A stretch of 64,000 nucleotides of DNA from NCBI RefSeq assembly GCF_021044825.1, contig NZ_JAJNOC010000011.1, positions 62,001-126,000 of the forward strand. The letters are read 5' to 3'. The translations under genes and the position numbers were made by a program. Source of the DNA: Massilia phyllostachyos. GTDB taxonomy: Bacteria; Pseudomonadota; Gammaproteobacteria; Burkholderiales; Burkholderiaceae_D. Position 1 is the first letter of the stretch, and each line of letters opens with the position of its first letter. Shown here in pieces: positions 7,361-16,020 of the stretch. The notes beneath the pieces are model-generated. The model was not told the origin of the DNA, did no database searches, and was given only the letters and a program-made list of their open reading frames with translations.

Positions 7361-10030
7361 ATGGCCACGATCCTGATCGTCGACGATCGGCCCAGCAACC
7401 GCGTCTTCCTGAACGCATTGCTCGGCTATACCGGCCACCGCCTGCTGGAAGCGGAGGACGGCGCCCAGGCGCTGGCGCTGGTGCGCAGCGAGCGCCCGGA
7501 ACTGGTGATCACCGACATCCTGATGCCGGTGATGGATGGCTACGAGCTGGTCCAGCAGATCCGCAACGACCCCGCCATCCGCGCCACCCGCGTCATCTTT
7601 TTCTCGGCAGTCTATGCCGAGCGCGAAACGCAGGCGATGGCGGCGCGCTGCGGGGTTGCCACCGTGCTGCCCAAGCCGGCCGACGCGCACCAGATCCTGG
7701 ACGCCGTCAACGCCGAACTGGGCCTGTCCGAACCGCTGGCGCCGCCACCGGCGGACGAGCCGGAGCCGGAGCGCGCCCTCCCCGCCGACCTGTGCGCCCG
7801 CCTCGACGAACTCGAACGCATCTGCCTGTCCCTGATCGGCGAGCGCCGCGTCGAGGCCCTGGCCGCCGCCTTCCTCGACACCGCGCGCCGCGTGCTGCAC
7901 GCCGACTACGCCGCGCTGTGCCTGATCGACCGCGACGAGCGCAATGTGCGCCACCTCGACACCGTGGGCCTCGACACCTGCCTGTTCGAGAGCAGCGCGC
8001 GCAACGACATGCGCCTGCCGGGCGTCCTGATGCGCGCCCGCGCTCCCATGCGCCTGAGCGAAGGCGACACCCTGCTGTCCACCCTGCCGCCCGGCCACCC
8101 CGGCATCGGCAGCTTCCTCGGCCTGCAGGTGCACGACCTGCAGCACCCGCTCGGCTGGCTGTATTGCGCGCGCCATCCCGGCGCCGCGGCCTTCAGCGAG
8201 GAGGAAGAGCGCTGGGGCACGGCGCTGGCGGCCCAGCTCGCGGTCGCCTACGAAAACCTGAACCTGTACGGCGTGGTGCAGCGCCACGCCTCCCAGCTGC
8301 AGCTCGAAGCGCTGGCGCGCGCCGACGCCGACGCCGCCCTGCGCGACAGCGAGCACCGGCTGGAACTCGCCCGCCAGGTGTTCGACAGCACGCAGGAAGG
8401 CATCCTGATGACCGATGCCGACGCGAATATCGTGGCGGTGAACCCGGCCTTCGAGCAGATCACCGGCTACCGCGAAAGTGAAGTGATGGGGCTGAACCCG
8501 CGCATCCTGTGCTCGGGCCGGCACGACGCCAGCTTCTACCGCGACATGTGGAATTGCCTGGAAAGCGATGGCCAGTGGCGCGGCGAGATCTGGAACCGCC
8601 GCAAGAACGGCGAGATCTATCCGGAGCGCACCAGCATCAGTGCGGTACGCGACGAGTGCGGCAAGCTCACCGCCTACGTTTCGGTGTCGACCGACCTGTC
8701 GGCGCTCAAGGCGGCCCACCACCAGCTCGACTTCCTCGCCAACCACGACGCTCTCACCCTGCTGCCGAACCGCTCGCTGTTCAACGACCGCCTGCAGCAG
8801 GCGATCGCGGCGGCGCGCCAGGGCGACGGCGAACTGGCGCTGCTGCTGTTCAACGTCGACCGGCTCTCGCGCATCAACGACAGCCTCGGGCACGCGGCCG
8901 GCGACGCTGTGCTGGTCGAGGTGGCCGAGCGGGTCAGCCGCATCGCCGGGCCCACCGATACCCTGGCGCGGCTGTCGGGCGACGAATTCGTACTGCTGCT
9001 CACCAATTGCCACGACAACGAGGACATCATCCTGGCCGCGCGCCGCCTGATCGACGCCATCGCCCAGCCGCACACGGTGGGCGGGCACGACGTGGTGGTC
9101 ACCGGCAGCGTCGGCATCGCCATCTTCCCGCGCGACGGCGGCGCGCCCGGCGACCTGCTCAAGGCGGCCGACGCGGCGCTGGGCGACATGAAGAAATCGG
9201 GGCGCAACGGTTTCCGCTTCTTCAAGGGTGAAATGAACGCCGAGGCGCTGCGCTGGCTGGCGCTGGAAACGCGGCTGCGGCGCGCCATCGAACGCGGCGA
9301 GCTGGCCCTGCACTACCAGCCGCAGATCTCGCGCATCGACGGCAGCGTGGTGGGCATGGAAGCGCTGCTGCGCTGGCGCAGCGAGGAGATCGGGGTGGTG
9401 TCGCCGGGCGACTTCATCCCGCTCGCCGAGGACACCGGCCTGATCCACCCCATCGGCGAATGGGTGATCCGCCAGGCCTGCTTCCAGAACAAGGCCTGGC
9501 AAAACGCCGGCCTGCCGCCGGTGAAGGTGGCGGTCAACGTTTCCGCCACCCAGTTCAAGGCCGGCTCGGTGAGCGGCATGGTCGCCAAGGCCCTGCTCGA
9601 TAGCGGCCTGGCGCCGCGCTACCTGGAAGTGGAACTGACCGAAAGCGTGATGCTGGGCGACAGCGCCGCGGCCGAGGCCCAGATGGCGGAACTGCGCGCC
9701 ATGGGCATCTCGCTGTCGCTGGACGACTTCGGCACCGGCTACTCCTCGCTCGGCTACCTGTCGCGCTTCCCGCTCGACAAACTGAAGATCGACCAGACCT
9801 TTGTCCGCAACATCACCACCGAGCAGCGCAGCGCCGCCATCGCCCAGGCCACCATTGCCCTGGCCCAGGGCCTGTCGCTGTCGGTCGTGGCCGAGGGCGT
9901 GGAAACCACCGGGCAGCGCGACTTCCTGGGCCTGATCGGCTGCGACGTGATGCAGGGCTATCTGTACAGCCGTCCGGTCCCGGCGCACGAGATGGCGCAG
10001 CTGCTGGCGAAGGGGCGCGTGGCCTTGTAA
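7361..10030 (+). CDS. REC-GAF-PAS-GGDEF-EAL cyclic-di-GMP signalling protein
   Basis: An 889-residue cytoplasmic regulator. A receiver domain (about residues 1-120) has acidic pocket D8/D9, phospho-acceptor D52 and a conserved KP near residue 107. It is followed by a GAF-like segment (about 140-310), a PAS domain (about 340-455), GGDEF (about 465-620) and EAL (about 635-885). The GGDEF signature reads SGDEF at residues 539-543. The EAL core is intact (EALLRW at 667-672, ELTES, DDFGTGYSSLGYL, KIDQTF, AEGVET), so phosphodiesterase activity is the safer prediction. No partner kinase is adjacent. It separates ribBA from ribE and runs on the opposite strand. Confidence 0.93.
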   Translation: MATILIVDDRPSNRVFLNALLGYTGHRLLEAEDGAQALALVRSERPELVITDILMPVMDGYELVQQIRNDPAIRATRVIFFSAVYAERETQAMAARCGVATVLPKPADAHQILDAVNAELGLSEPLAPPPADEPEPERALPADLCARLDELERICLSLIGERRVEALAAAFLDTARRVLHADYAALCLIDRDERNVRHLDTVGLDTCLFESSARNDMRLPGVLMRARAPMRLSEGDTLLSTLPPGHPGIGSFLGLQVHDLQHPLGWLYCARHPGAAAFSEEEERWGTALAAQLAVAYENLNLYGVVQRHASQLQLEALARADADAALRDSEHRLELARQVFDSTQEGILMTDADANIVAVNPAFEQITGYRESEVMGLNPRILCSGRHDASFYRDMWNCLESDGQWRGEIWNRRKNGEIYPERTSISAVRDECGKLTAYVSVSTDLSALKAAHHQLDFLANHDALTLLPNRSLFNDRLQQAIAAARQGDGELALLLFNVDRLSRINDSLGHAAGDAVLVEVAERVSRIAGPTDTLARLSGDEFVLLLTNCHDNEDIILAARRLIDAIAQPHTVGGHDVVVTGSVGIAIFPRDGGAPGDLLKAADAALGDMKKSGRNGFRFFKGEMNAEALRWLALETRLRRAIERGELALHYQPQISRIDGSVVGMEALLRWRSEEIGVVSPGDFIPLAEDTGLIHPIGEWVIRQACFQNKAWQNAGLPPVKVAVNVSATQFKAGSVSGMVAKALLDSGLAPRYLEVELTESVMLGDSAAAEAQMAELRAMGISLSLDDFGTGYSSLGYLSRFPLDKLKIDQTFVRNITTEQRSAAIAQATIALAQGLSLSVVAEGVETTGQRDFLGLIGCDVMQGYLYSRPVPAHEMAQLLAKGRVAL

Positions 10031-10129
10031 GCCGTCTGTCCCGGGGTCCTGCCTAAACGCAACAGTGCGCAGCGGACACGCACGGTAGAATGCCAGCTCG
10101 TCCGCTCGTTCACCAACCAGGAATCATCA

Positions 10130-13054
10130 ATGAGCAAGAATTTCACGCGCGGCCTTTGCCTGGCCGCGCTGCTGTGCGCGCAGCTGCCGGCGAATGCCGC
10201 AACTGGCGCCATCGCGGCCAAGGGGGCTGCTGCTGCCGCCACCGTTGCGCCCGCGGCGACCGCCGCGCCGCTGCGGCTCGACGCCCCGATTCCGGTCGGC
10301 CCGCAAGTCAAGGTCGGCAAGCTGGCCAATGGCCTGACGTATTACATCCAGAAGAACGCCCGTCCGGAACGCAAGCTCGAGCTGCGCCTGGTGGTCAAGG
10401 CCGGCTCCATCCTCGAGGACGAGGACCAGCGCGGCCTGGCCCACTTCATCGAGCACATGGCTTTCAATGGCTCGACCAATTTCCGCAAGCACGAGCTGGT
10501 GTCCTACCTGCAGTCGATCGGCGTCGGCTTCGGCGCCGACCTGAACGCCTACACCTCGTTCGACGAAACCGTCTACATCCTGCCGATCCCGACCGACAAG
10601 CCGGAGAACGTCACCAAGGCCTTCCAGGTGCTGGAAGACTGGGCCCACGGCCTGACCCTCGACCCGGAGACCATCGACAAGGAACGCGGCATCGTGCTGG
10701 AAGAGCTGCGCCTGGGAAAAGGCGCTTCGGACCGCATGAGCAAGCAGATCATGCCCGCCATCTTCAACGGTTCGAAATATGCCGAGCGCCTGCCGATCGG
10801 CACCGAAGAGGTGCTGCGCAGCTTCACGCCCGAGGCATTGACGCGCTTCTACCGCGACTGGTACCGCCCCGACCTGATGGCCGTGGTGGTGGTCGGCGAC
10901 ATCGAGCCAGGCCAGGCCGAGAAGCTGGTGAAGTCGCACTTCGCCCACCTGAAGAATCCGCAGCCGGCGCGCCCGCGCGCCTATGCCGAGATCCCGGCGC
11001 GCCAGGCGACCCAGGCGCTGGTCGTCACCGACCAGGAAGCCACCGGCAACGCCGTGCTGATCCGCTATCCGGTGCAGCCGGTGCAGGAAGCCGGCACCAT
11101 CCGCGCCTACCGCGACGACCTGGTGCAGTCGCTGTTCTCGGCCATGCTGAACCAGCGCTTGCAGGAACTGGCGCAGCTGCCGGAGCCGCCCTTCATGGGT
11201 GCGTCCAGCTCGCTGGGCAAGCTGACGCCGCGCTACCGCTCGTACAACGCGTCGGCGGCGCTGGGACCGCGCGGCGCCGAGGTCGCCCTGTCGGCCCTGG
11301 TCGAGGAAAACGAGCGCGCGCGCCGCTACGGCTTCGGCGCCGCCGAACTCGAGCGCATGAAGAAGAACCTGATGCGCAGCTACGAGCAGGTCTGGAACGA
11401 GCGCGCCAAGAGCGACTCCGGCACCTACGCCGCCGAGTACATCCGCAACTTCCTGCAGCAGGAAGCGATCCCCGGCATCGACACGGAGTACCGCTACGTG
11501 AAGGAACTGGTGCCGGGCATCACGCTCGAGGAAATGAATGCCTACGCCCGCCGCACCATCCCGGCGGATTCGGGCAAGCTGGTGCTGTACACCGGCGTGA
11601 CCCGTCCCGACACGCCGCAGGGCGAGCAATTGCTGGCCGCCGTGTCCGCGGCCCAGCGCGCCGAGGTGAGCCGGCACGACGAGAAGGCGGTGGCGGCGCG
11701 CCTGATGGACAAGCCGCCCAGGGCCGGCACGATCGTCTCGCAGACCCAGGACAAGGCCCTCGGCCTGACCCGCCTGGAGCTGTCGAACGGCGTCAAGGTG
11801 ATCCTGAAACCCACCGATTTCCGGAACGACCAGGTCATGATGAGCGCGGCCCGCTTTGGCGGCCAGAGCCTGTTCGGCGACCAGGACATCCTGAATGCGC
11901 GCTTCGCCAACGCCATCGTGGCCAGCATGGGCGTGAAGGATTTCACGCCCCTGGACATGCGCAAGATCCTGGCGGGCAAGGCGGCCCAGGTAAACGTCGG
12001 GCTGGCCAACTATACCGACGTGGTGGTCGGCGCCTCGGGCGCGACCGATATCGAGACCATGCTGCAGCTGACCTGGCTGAAGTTCAGCGGCGTGCGCCGC
12101 GACGAGGCTTTGTTCCGCTCCTACGTCGGCAAGCAGGCCGAGCAGGCGCGCAACCAGACCGCCCAGCCCGGCACGCGCTTCGGCGACGCGGTGATGGCGG
12201 CGCTCTACAACAACCACCCGCGCGCGCCGCGCAGCCTGGCGCCGGAAGAGTACGAGAAGATCGACCTCGACCGCAGCATCGAGATCTTCAAGCAGCGCTT
12301 CTCGTCTGCCCGCGACCTGACCTTCATCCTGGTCGGCAGTTTCGACCCGGTGGCGATCAAGCCGCTGCTGGCGACCTGGCTCGGCAGCCTGCCGACGCCC
12401 GAGATCCCGGTCGCCTACCGCGACGTCGGCCTGCGCCCGGCCACCGGCGTGATCAAGCGCGAGGTCAAGAGCGGCACCGAGCCGAAGAGCACGATCTCGC
12501 TGACCTTCACCGGGCCGGCGGAATTCACGGAAGCCGAGCAGCTGCGCCTGTCGGCGCTGCTGGAAGTGACGAACATCCGCATCATCGACGTGCTGCGCGA
12601 GCAGATGTCGCTGATCTATGGCGGCGGCGCCAGCGGGGCCTTGAGCAAGATCCCGTACGGGAATTACTCGATTGGCGTGACCTTGCCGACCGGGCCGGAG
12701 AACGTCGACAAGGTGCTGGCGACCACCTTCGCCGAGATCAAGCGCCTGCAGACGCAGGGGCCGGATGCGGCGGACCTGGACAAGGTCAAGAGCAACTGGA
12801 TCCAGAATCATCGCCGCTCGCTGCGCGAGAATGGCTACTGGCTCGGCTACCTGCAGTCGGCGCTCAGTGAAGGGACCGATCCGGGGGCGATCCTGCAGGT
12901 GGAGCAGCAGGTGCAGGCGTTAACGGCGGACGATATCCGGACGGCGGCGCGGCGGTATTTCAACGAGCGCAATTATGTGCAGGTGGTGTTGAATCCGGAG
13001 ACGCCAGCGGCGGCGCAAGTAGCGGCATCAAGCGCGCCGACGCCCGGCGGTTAA
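10130..13054 (+). CDS. Secreted M16 (pitrilysin-type) zinc metallopeptidase
   Basis: A 974-residue protein with an N-terminal signal peptide (MSKNFTRGLCLAALLCAQLPANA) and an Ala-rich linker. The inverted zinc motif HFIEH is at residues 105-109 and the distal zinc ligand lies in VLEELR at about 191-192. The second M16 half (about 570-960) lacks the zinc motif, as usual in this family. Overall it resembles the PqqL/insulinase-like periplasmic peptidases. The substrate is unknown. Its start has no strong Shine-Dalgarno but follows AGGAATCATCA. Confidence 0.93.
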   Translation: MSKNFTRGLCLAALLCAQLPANAATGAIAAKGAAAAATVAPAATAAPLRLDAPIPVGPQVKVGKLANGLTYYIQKNARPERKLELRLVVKAGSILEDEDQRGLAHFIEHMAFNGSTNFRKHELVSYLQSIGVGFGADLNAYTSFDETVYILPIPTDKPENVTKAFQVLEDWAHGLTLDPETIDKERGIVLEELRLGKGASDRMSKQIMPAIFNGSKYAERLPIGTEEVLRSFTPEALTRFYRDWYRPDLMAVVVVGDIEPGQAEKLVKSHFAHLKNPQPARPRAYAEIPARQATQALVVTDQEATGNAVLIRYPVQPVQEAGTIRAYRDDLVQSLFSAMLNQRLQELAQLPEPPFMGASSSLGKLTPRYRSYNASAALGPRGAEVALSALVEENERARRYGFGAAELERMKKNLMRSYEQVWNERAKSDSGTYAAEYIRNFLQQEAIPGIDTEYRYVKELVPGITLEEMNAYARRTIPADSGKLVLYTGVTRPDTPQGEQLLAAVSAAQRAEVSRHDEKAVAARLMDKPPRAGTIVSQTQDKALGLTRLELSNGVKVILKPTDFRNDQVMMSAARFGGQSLFGDQDILNARFANAIVASMGVKDFTPLDMRKILAGKAAQVNVGLANYTDVVVGASGATDIETMLQLTWLKFSGVRRDEALFRSYVGKQAEQARNQTAQPGTRFGDAVMAALYNNHPRAPRSLAPEEYEKIDLDRSIEIFKQRFSSARDLTFILVGSFDPVAIKPLLATWLGSLPTPEIPVAYRDVGLRPATGVIKREVKSGTEPKSTISLTFTGPAEFTEAEQLRLSALLEVTNIRIIDVLREQMSLIYGGGASGALSKIPYGNYSIGVTLPTGPENVDKVLATTFAEIKRLQTQGPDAADLDKVKSNWIQNHRRSLRENGYWLGYLQSALSEGTDPGAILQVEQQVQALTADDIRTAARRYFNERNYVQVVLNPETPAAAQVAASSAPTPGG

Positions 13055-13061
13055 GCTTTTG

Positions 13062-13130
13062 TAGGGTGGGCGGCTTTGCCGCCCACGCGTTCAAGCACAC
13101 GCGGAACAATCGCGCCGCGCGATTTCACAT
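13062..13130. repeat. Dispersed intergenic element, TAGGGTGGGCG family (copy 1)
   Basis: TGTAGGGTGGGCGG-CTTTG-CCGCCCACGCGTTCAA forms a hairpin and is followed by a region rich in CGCGC and AATCACATGTGATT-like palindromes. Related copies are at 18601-18635 (other orientation) and 57015-57090. Confidence 0.65.
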
Positions 13131-13180
13131 GTGATTTGAACGCGCGGACGGGGAACCCGCCTTTCCTGGCCCGGTGCACC

Positions 13181-13804
13181 TTACTTTGCGGACAGCATGC
13201 GCTCGACGTAGCGCGCAATCAGGTCGATCTCCAGGTTAACCTGCGAACCGGCCTTCAGGTGCTTGAGGGTAGTCACCTCGATCGTGTGCGGGATCAGGTT
13301 GATCGAGAAGCGGCACACTTTCCCGCTCTCCCCTTCCACATCCTCGACCCGGTTCACGGTCAGGGACACGCCATTCACGACGATCGAGCCCTTGTAGGCC
13401 AGGAACTTGGCCAGCTCCCATGGCGCATCGATTACCAGCTCGCGCGATTCACCGACCGGCTCGAAGCTGTGCACGGTGCCGAGGCCGTCGACGTGGCCGG
13501 AGACCAGGTGGCCGCCGAGGCGCTCGGCCAGGGTCAGCGCCTTTTCCAGGTTCACTTCGCCCGCCGCGTCCAGCCCGACGGTCTTGCTCAGGCTTTCGCG
13601 CGAGACGTCCACGGCGAAGCTGCGTTCGGTCTTGTCGACCACGGTCATGCAGGCGCCGTTGATGGCGATCGAGTCGCCGAGAATCACGTCGGCGAGCGGC
13701 AGCGGGCCGGCGTCGATCTGCAGGCGCACGCCGGCGAAGGAGCCGCCTTCGAGCGGGGTGACGGAGGTGATGTTGCCGACGGCGGCGACGATTCCAGTAA
13801 ACAT
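13181..13804 (-). CDS. ribE: Riboflavin synthase (alpha subunit)
   Basis: Dismutates two lumazine molecules to riboflavin plus the pyrimidine substrate of RibH. The 207-residue protein has the expected internal duplication. Each half starts with a lipocalin-like barrel: MFTGIVAAVGNI, and then LGGHLVSGHVDGLG. The motifs GACMTVV and GVSLTVNRV are intact. The gene begins 5 nt after the ribD stop, so the two are co-transcribed. It is named ribC in some genomes. Confidence 0.97.
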   Translation of the reverse strand: MFTGIVAAVGNITSVTPLEGGSFAGVRLQIDAGPLPLADVILGDSIAINGACMTVVDKTERSFAVDVSRESLSKTVGLDAAGEVNLEKALTLAERLGGHLVSGHVDGLGTVHSFEPVGESRELVIDAPWELAKFLAYKGSIVVNGVSLTVNRVEDVEGESGKVCRFSINLIPHTIEVTTLKHLKAGSQVNLEIDLIARYVERMLSAK

Positions 13805-13809
13805 GCTGC

Positions 13810-14970
13810 TTATTCCTTCGTTGTGATGTCGGTATTGGTGGGCGCGAACCTGGCCAGGATGCGGATGTCGTCGCCGACCCGCGCCACGTCATGGAAGCGC
13901 AGCAGGCGCTTGCCGGCCAGACTGGCCAGCGGCGGCAGCTCGAACATGCCCTGCCCCGGCCCGATCAGGCTCGGGGCCAGGTAGACCAGCAGTTCGTCGA
14001 CGCAGCCTTCGCGCACCAGCGAGGCGTTCAGTTTGGAGCCGGCCTCGACGTGCACTTCATTGATCTCACGGCGGCCGAGCTCGCGCACCAGGGCCGGGAG
14101 GTCGACCTTGCCATGCTGGTTCGGCAGCAGGATGACCTCGTGGCCGGCGGCGCGCAAGGCGGCGCTTTTTTCAGGCGCATCCACTGCCGCAACGATCCAG
14201 CACGGTTCGCCTTGCAGGATGCGCGCGTCCAGGCCGATCTCGAGCCGGCTGTCGACGATGACGCGACGCGGCGGCAGGGGCGTGTCGATGCCGCGTACGG
14301 TGAGCTGCGGGTCGTCGGCCTTGACGGTGCCGATGCCGGTCAGGATCGCCTGCGCGCGGGCGCGCCAGGCGTGGCCGTCGGCGCGCGCGTCCGGGCCGGT
14401 GATCCACTGGCTTTCGCCATTGTCGAGAGCGGTGGCGCCGTCCAGGCTGGCGGCGACCTTCAGGCGCATCCACGGCAGGCCGCGCCGCATGCGCGAGAAG
14501 AAGCCGATATTGAGTTCGTGGGCGGCGTCGGCCAGCAGGTTCGCGGTGACGGCGATGCCGGCAGCTTCCAGCTGGGCCAGGCCGCGTCCGGCGACCAGGG
14601 GATTCGGGTCGAGCATGGCGGCGACCACGCGCCCGATGCCGGCCTGCACCAGGGCGTTCGAGCACGGCGGGGTGCGGCCGTAGTGGCTGCACGGCTCCAG
14701 GGTCACATAGGCGGTGGCGCCGCGCACGTCGTTGCCGCGCGCCGCCGCATCGCGCAGCGCCTGGATTTCGGCATGCGCCTGCCCGGCCGGCTGGGTGTGG
14801 CCGGCGCCGATCACGACGCCGTCGCGCACGATCACGCAGCCGACCCGCGGGTTCGGCGCGGTGATGAACATTGCCTTCGCGGCCCAGTTCAGGGCCAGCG
14901 CCATGCCTTCGGTGTCGTCGCGAATCTCTACCCTGTCCTGTGCCACGTGTCGTTCCGCTTTCCTGTCCAT
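13810..14970 (-). CDS. ribD: Bifunctional riboflavin biosynthesis deaminase/reductase RibD
   Basis: Deaminates and then reduces the pyrimidine intermediate from GTP. The N-terminal deaminase (about residues 20-165) has zinc ligands in HAEIQAL and TLEPCSHYGRTPPC. The C-terminal NADPH reductase (about 165-386) has the LKVAASLDG motif and GSKLNASLVREGCVDEL. The first 20 residues are poorly conserved, and the internal start MALALNWAAKAM is also possible. It is the first gene of the ribD-ribE unit and follows the pilin operon by 31 nt on the same strand. Confidence 0.95.
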   Translation of the reverse strand: MDRKAERHVAQDRVEIRDDTEGMALALNWAAKAMFITAPNPRVGCVIVRDGVVIGAGHTQPAGQAHAEIQALRDAAARGNDVRGATAYVTLEPCSHYGRTPPCSNALVQAGIGRVVAAMLDPNPLVAGRGLAQLEAAGIAVTANLLADAAHELNIGFFSRMRRGLPWMRLKVAASLDGATALDNGESQWITGPDARADGHAWRARAQAILTGIGTVKADDPQLTVRGIDTPLPPRRVIVDSRLEIGLDARILQGEPCWIVAAVDAPEKSAALRAAGHEVILLPNQHGKVDLPALVRELGRREINEVHVEAGSKLNASLVREGCVDELLVYLAPSLIGPGQGMFELPPLASLAGKRLLRFHDVARVGDDIRILARFAPTNTDITTKE

Positions 14971-15001
14971 GCGAGCCGGAATCAGCTCCAGCCCCTACCC
15001 G

Positions 15002-15574
15002 CTAGCCCGGCGCTTCCGCGCCCTCGCAGGCATCGTCGCGCGCCGGATTGCAGACGCGTACGCGTCCGAGCATATTGATTTTAATACGGCGGATATGCTC
15101 GCCGTGGAACAGCGACAGCGTACCGAGCCGGGACGCGTTGCCGCCCGCATCGCTGCAGCTGCGCCCGGCGCCATTGTAGGCGATGTACTGCGGCGGCGCT
15201 GACTGGGTGAAGGAAAAGTCGATCCGCACGCCGTCCGGCACCGGACCGTGCACCTGCAGGATCTCGTCGCCGGGGCCGGGATGGCGGTCGCCGTCGTGGT
15301 CGACGAACACGACCCAGCCGCGGGTCCAGTCCGCGCCGAGGGCGTCGCGCGGGGCCAGCTTGACGCGCGCATTGCGGGCGACCGCCTGGGCCCGGGTCTG
15401 GGCGATCGCGCCCAGCAGTTCGCCGGAAGTCGTGCGCAGCTGCTGGGCCGTCACCAGTGCATGCAGGTCGGGCGCCGCCACCGCCATCATGACCGAGGCG
15501 ATGGCGACGACCACCGCCAGCTCGACCAGGCTGGCGCCGCGCGTTCGCGGGTGTCGCTTTCGCCCACCGCTCAT
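15002..15574 (-). CDS. fimT: GspH/FimT-type minor pseudopilin
   Basis: A 190-residue type IV pilin-like protein with a prepilin leader ending in RTRG, followed by ASLVELAVVVAIASVMMAVA, the N-methylated hydrophobic helix with the essential Glu5. The rest matches the GspH/FimT fold (repeated SSELL-AIA-RAQAV type segment: SGELLGAIAQTRAQAVARN, then GWVVFVDHDGD). It is the last gene of the minor-pilin operon and overlaps the pilE stop by ATGA. FimT-like pilins can bind DNA in some species. That role is not shown here. Confidence 0.88.
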   Translation of the reverse strand: MSGGRKRHPRTRGASLVELAVVVAIASVMMAVAAPDLHALVTAQQLRTTSGELLGAIAQTRAQAVARNARVKLAPRDALGADWTRGWVVFVDHDGDRHPGPGDEILQVHGPVPDGVRIDFSFTQSAPPQYIAYNGAGRSCSDAGGNASRLGTLSLFHGEHIRRIKINMLGRVRVCNPARDDACEGAEAPG

Positions 15575-16020
15575 GGCCAGCAGCGCGGCGCGGCCCCGCT
15601 CGCGTCCTGGGCGCCGGTGCTGTCGAAGGTCAGGACGCCGCAGTCGGGGTCGCGAAAGCGCGTGTCGACCCGGCCGGTCCCAGGGCGGGCGCGCAGCACA
15701 ATGCAGTGGCGGATGTCCTGGCCGTCGCAGGCGTAGCCGTCGATCTCGTAGGCGCTGCTCTCCGGCTGCGCGCCGAGATGCCAGCGGAAGTCGCGCCCGG
15801 CCGGCTCGCTATCGCTGGCGGAAAAGGCGACGTAGCTGTGGTGCTGGGCGCGGTATTGCTCCTGGCGCTGCATGGCGTCGACCAGCGCCAGCTGCGCCTC
15901 GGTGCGGCGCGCCTTGACGGCGTGCCGGGCATAGCCGGGCCAGGCGATCGCCGTCAGGATCGACAGGATCGCCACCACGATCAACACCTCGACCAGGGTA
16001 AAACCGTATCGCCTTTTCAT
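15571..16020 (-). CDS. pilE: Type IV pilin-like protein PilE
   Basis: A 149-residue pilin with a very short leader, MKRRYG, then FTLVEVLIVVAILSILTAIAW, containing the canonical Phe1 and Glu5. Four cysteines lie in the C-terminal half, with a pair bracketing the DPDCGVLTFDSTG region (D-loop). It fits minor pilins of the PilE/ComP type found at the end of pilVWX clusters. The start is the ATG at 16020, overlapping the pilX stop by ATGA, so the longer frame upstream is not used. Confidence 0.88.
   Translation of the reverse strand: MKRRYGFTLVEVLIVVAILSILTAIAWPGYARHAVKARRTEAQLALVDAMQRQEQYRAQHHSYVAFSASDSEPAGRDFRWHLGAQPESSAYEIDGYACDGQDIRHCIVLRARPGTGRVDTRFRDPDCGVLTFDSTGAQDASGAAPRCWP

Noticed and set aside
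7193..9988. A 931-codon frame antisense to the GGDEF-EAL gene
   Set aside because: No motif was seen, and the plus-strand frame has complete REC, EAL and other motifs.
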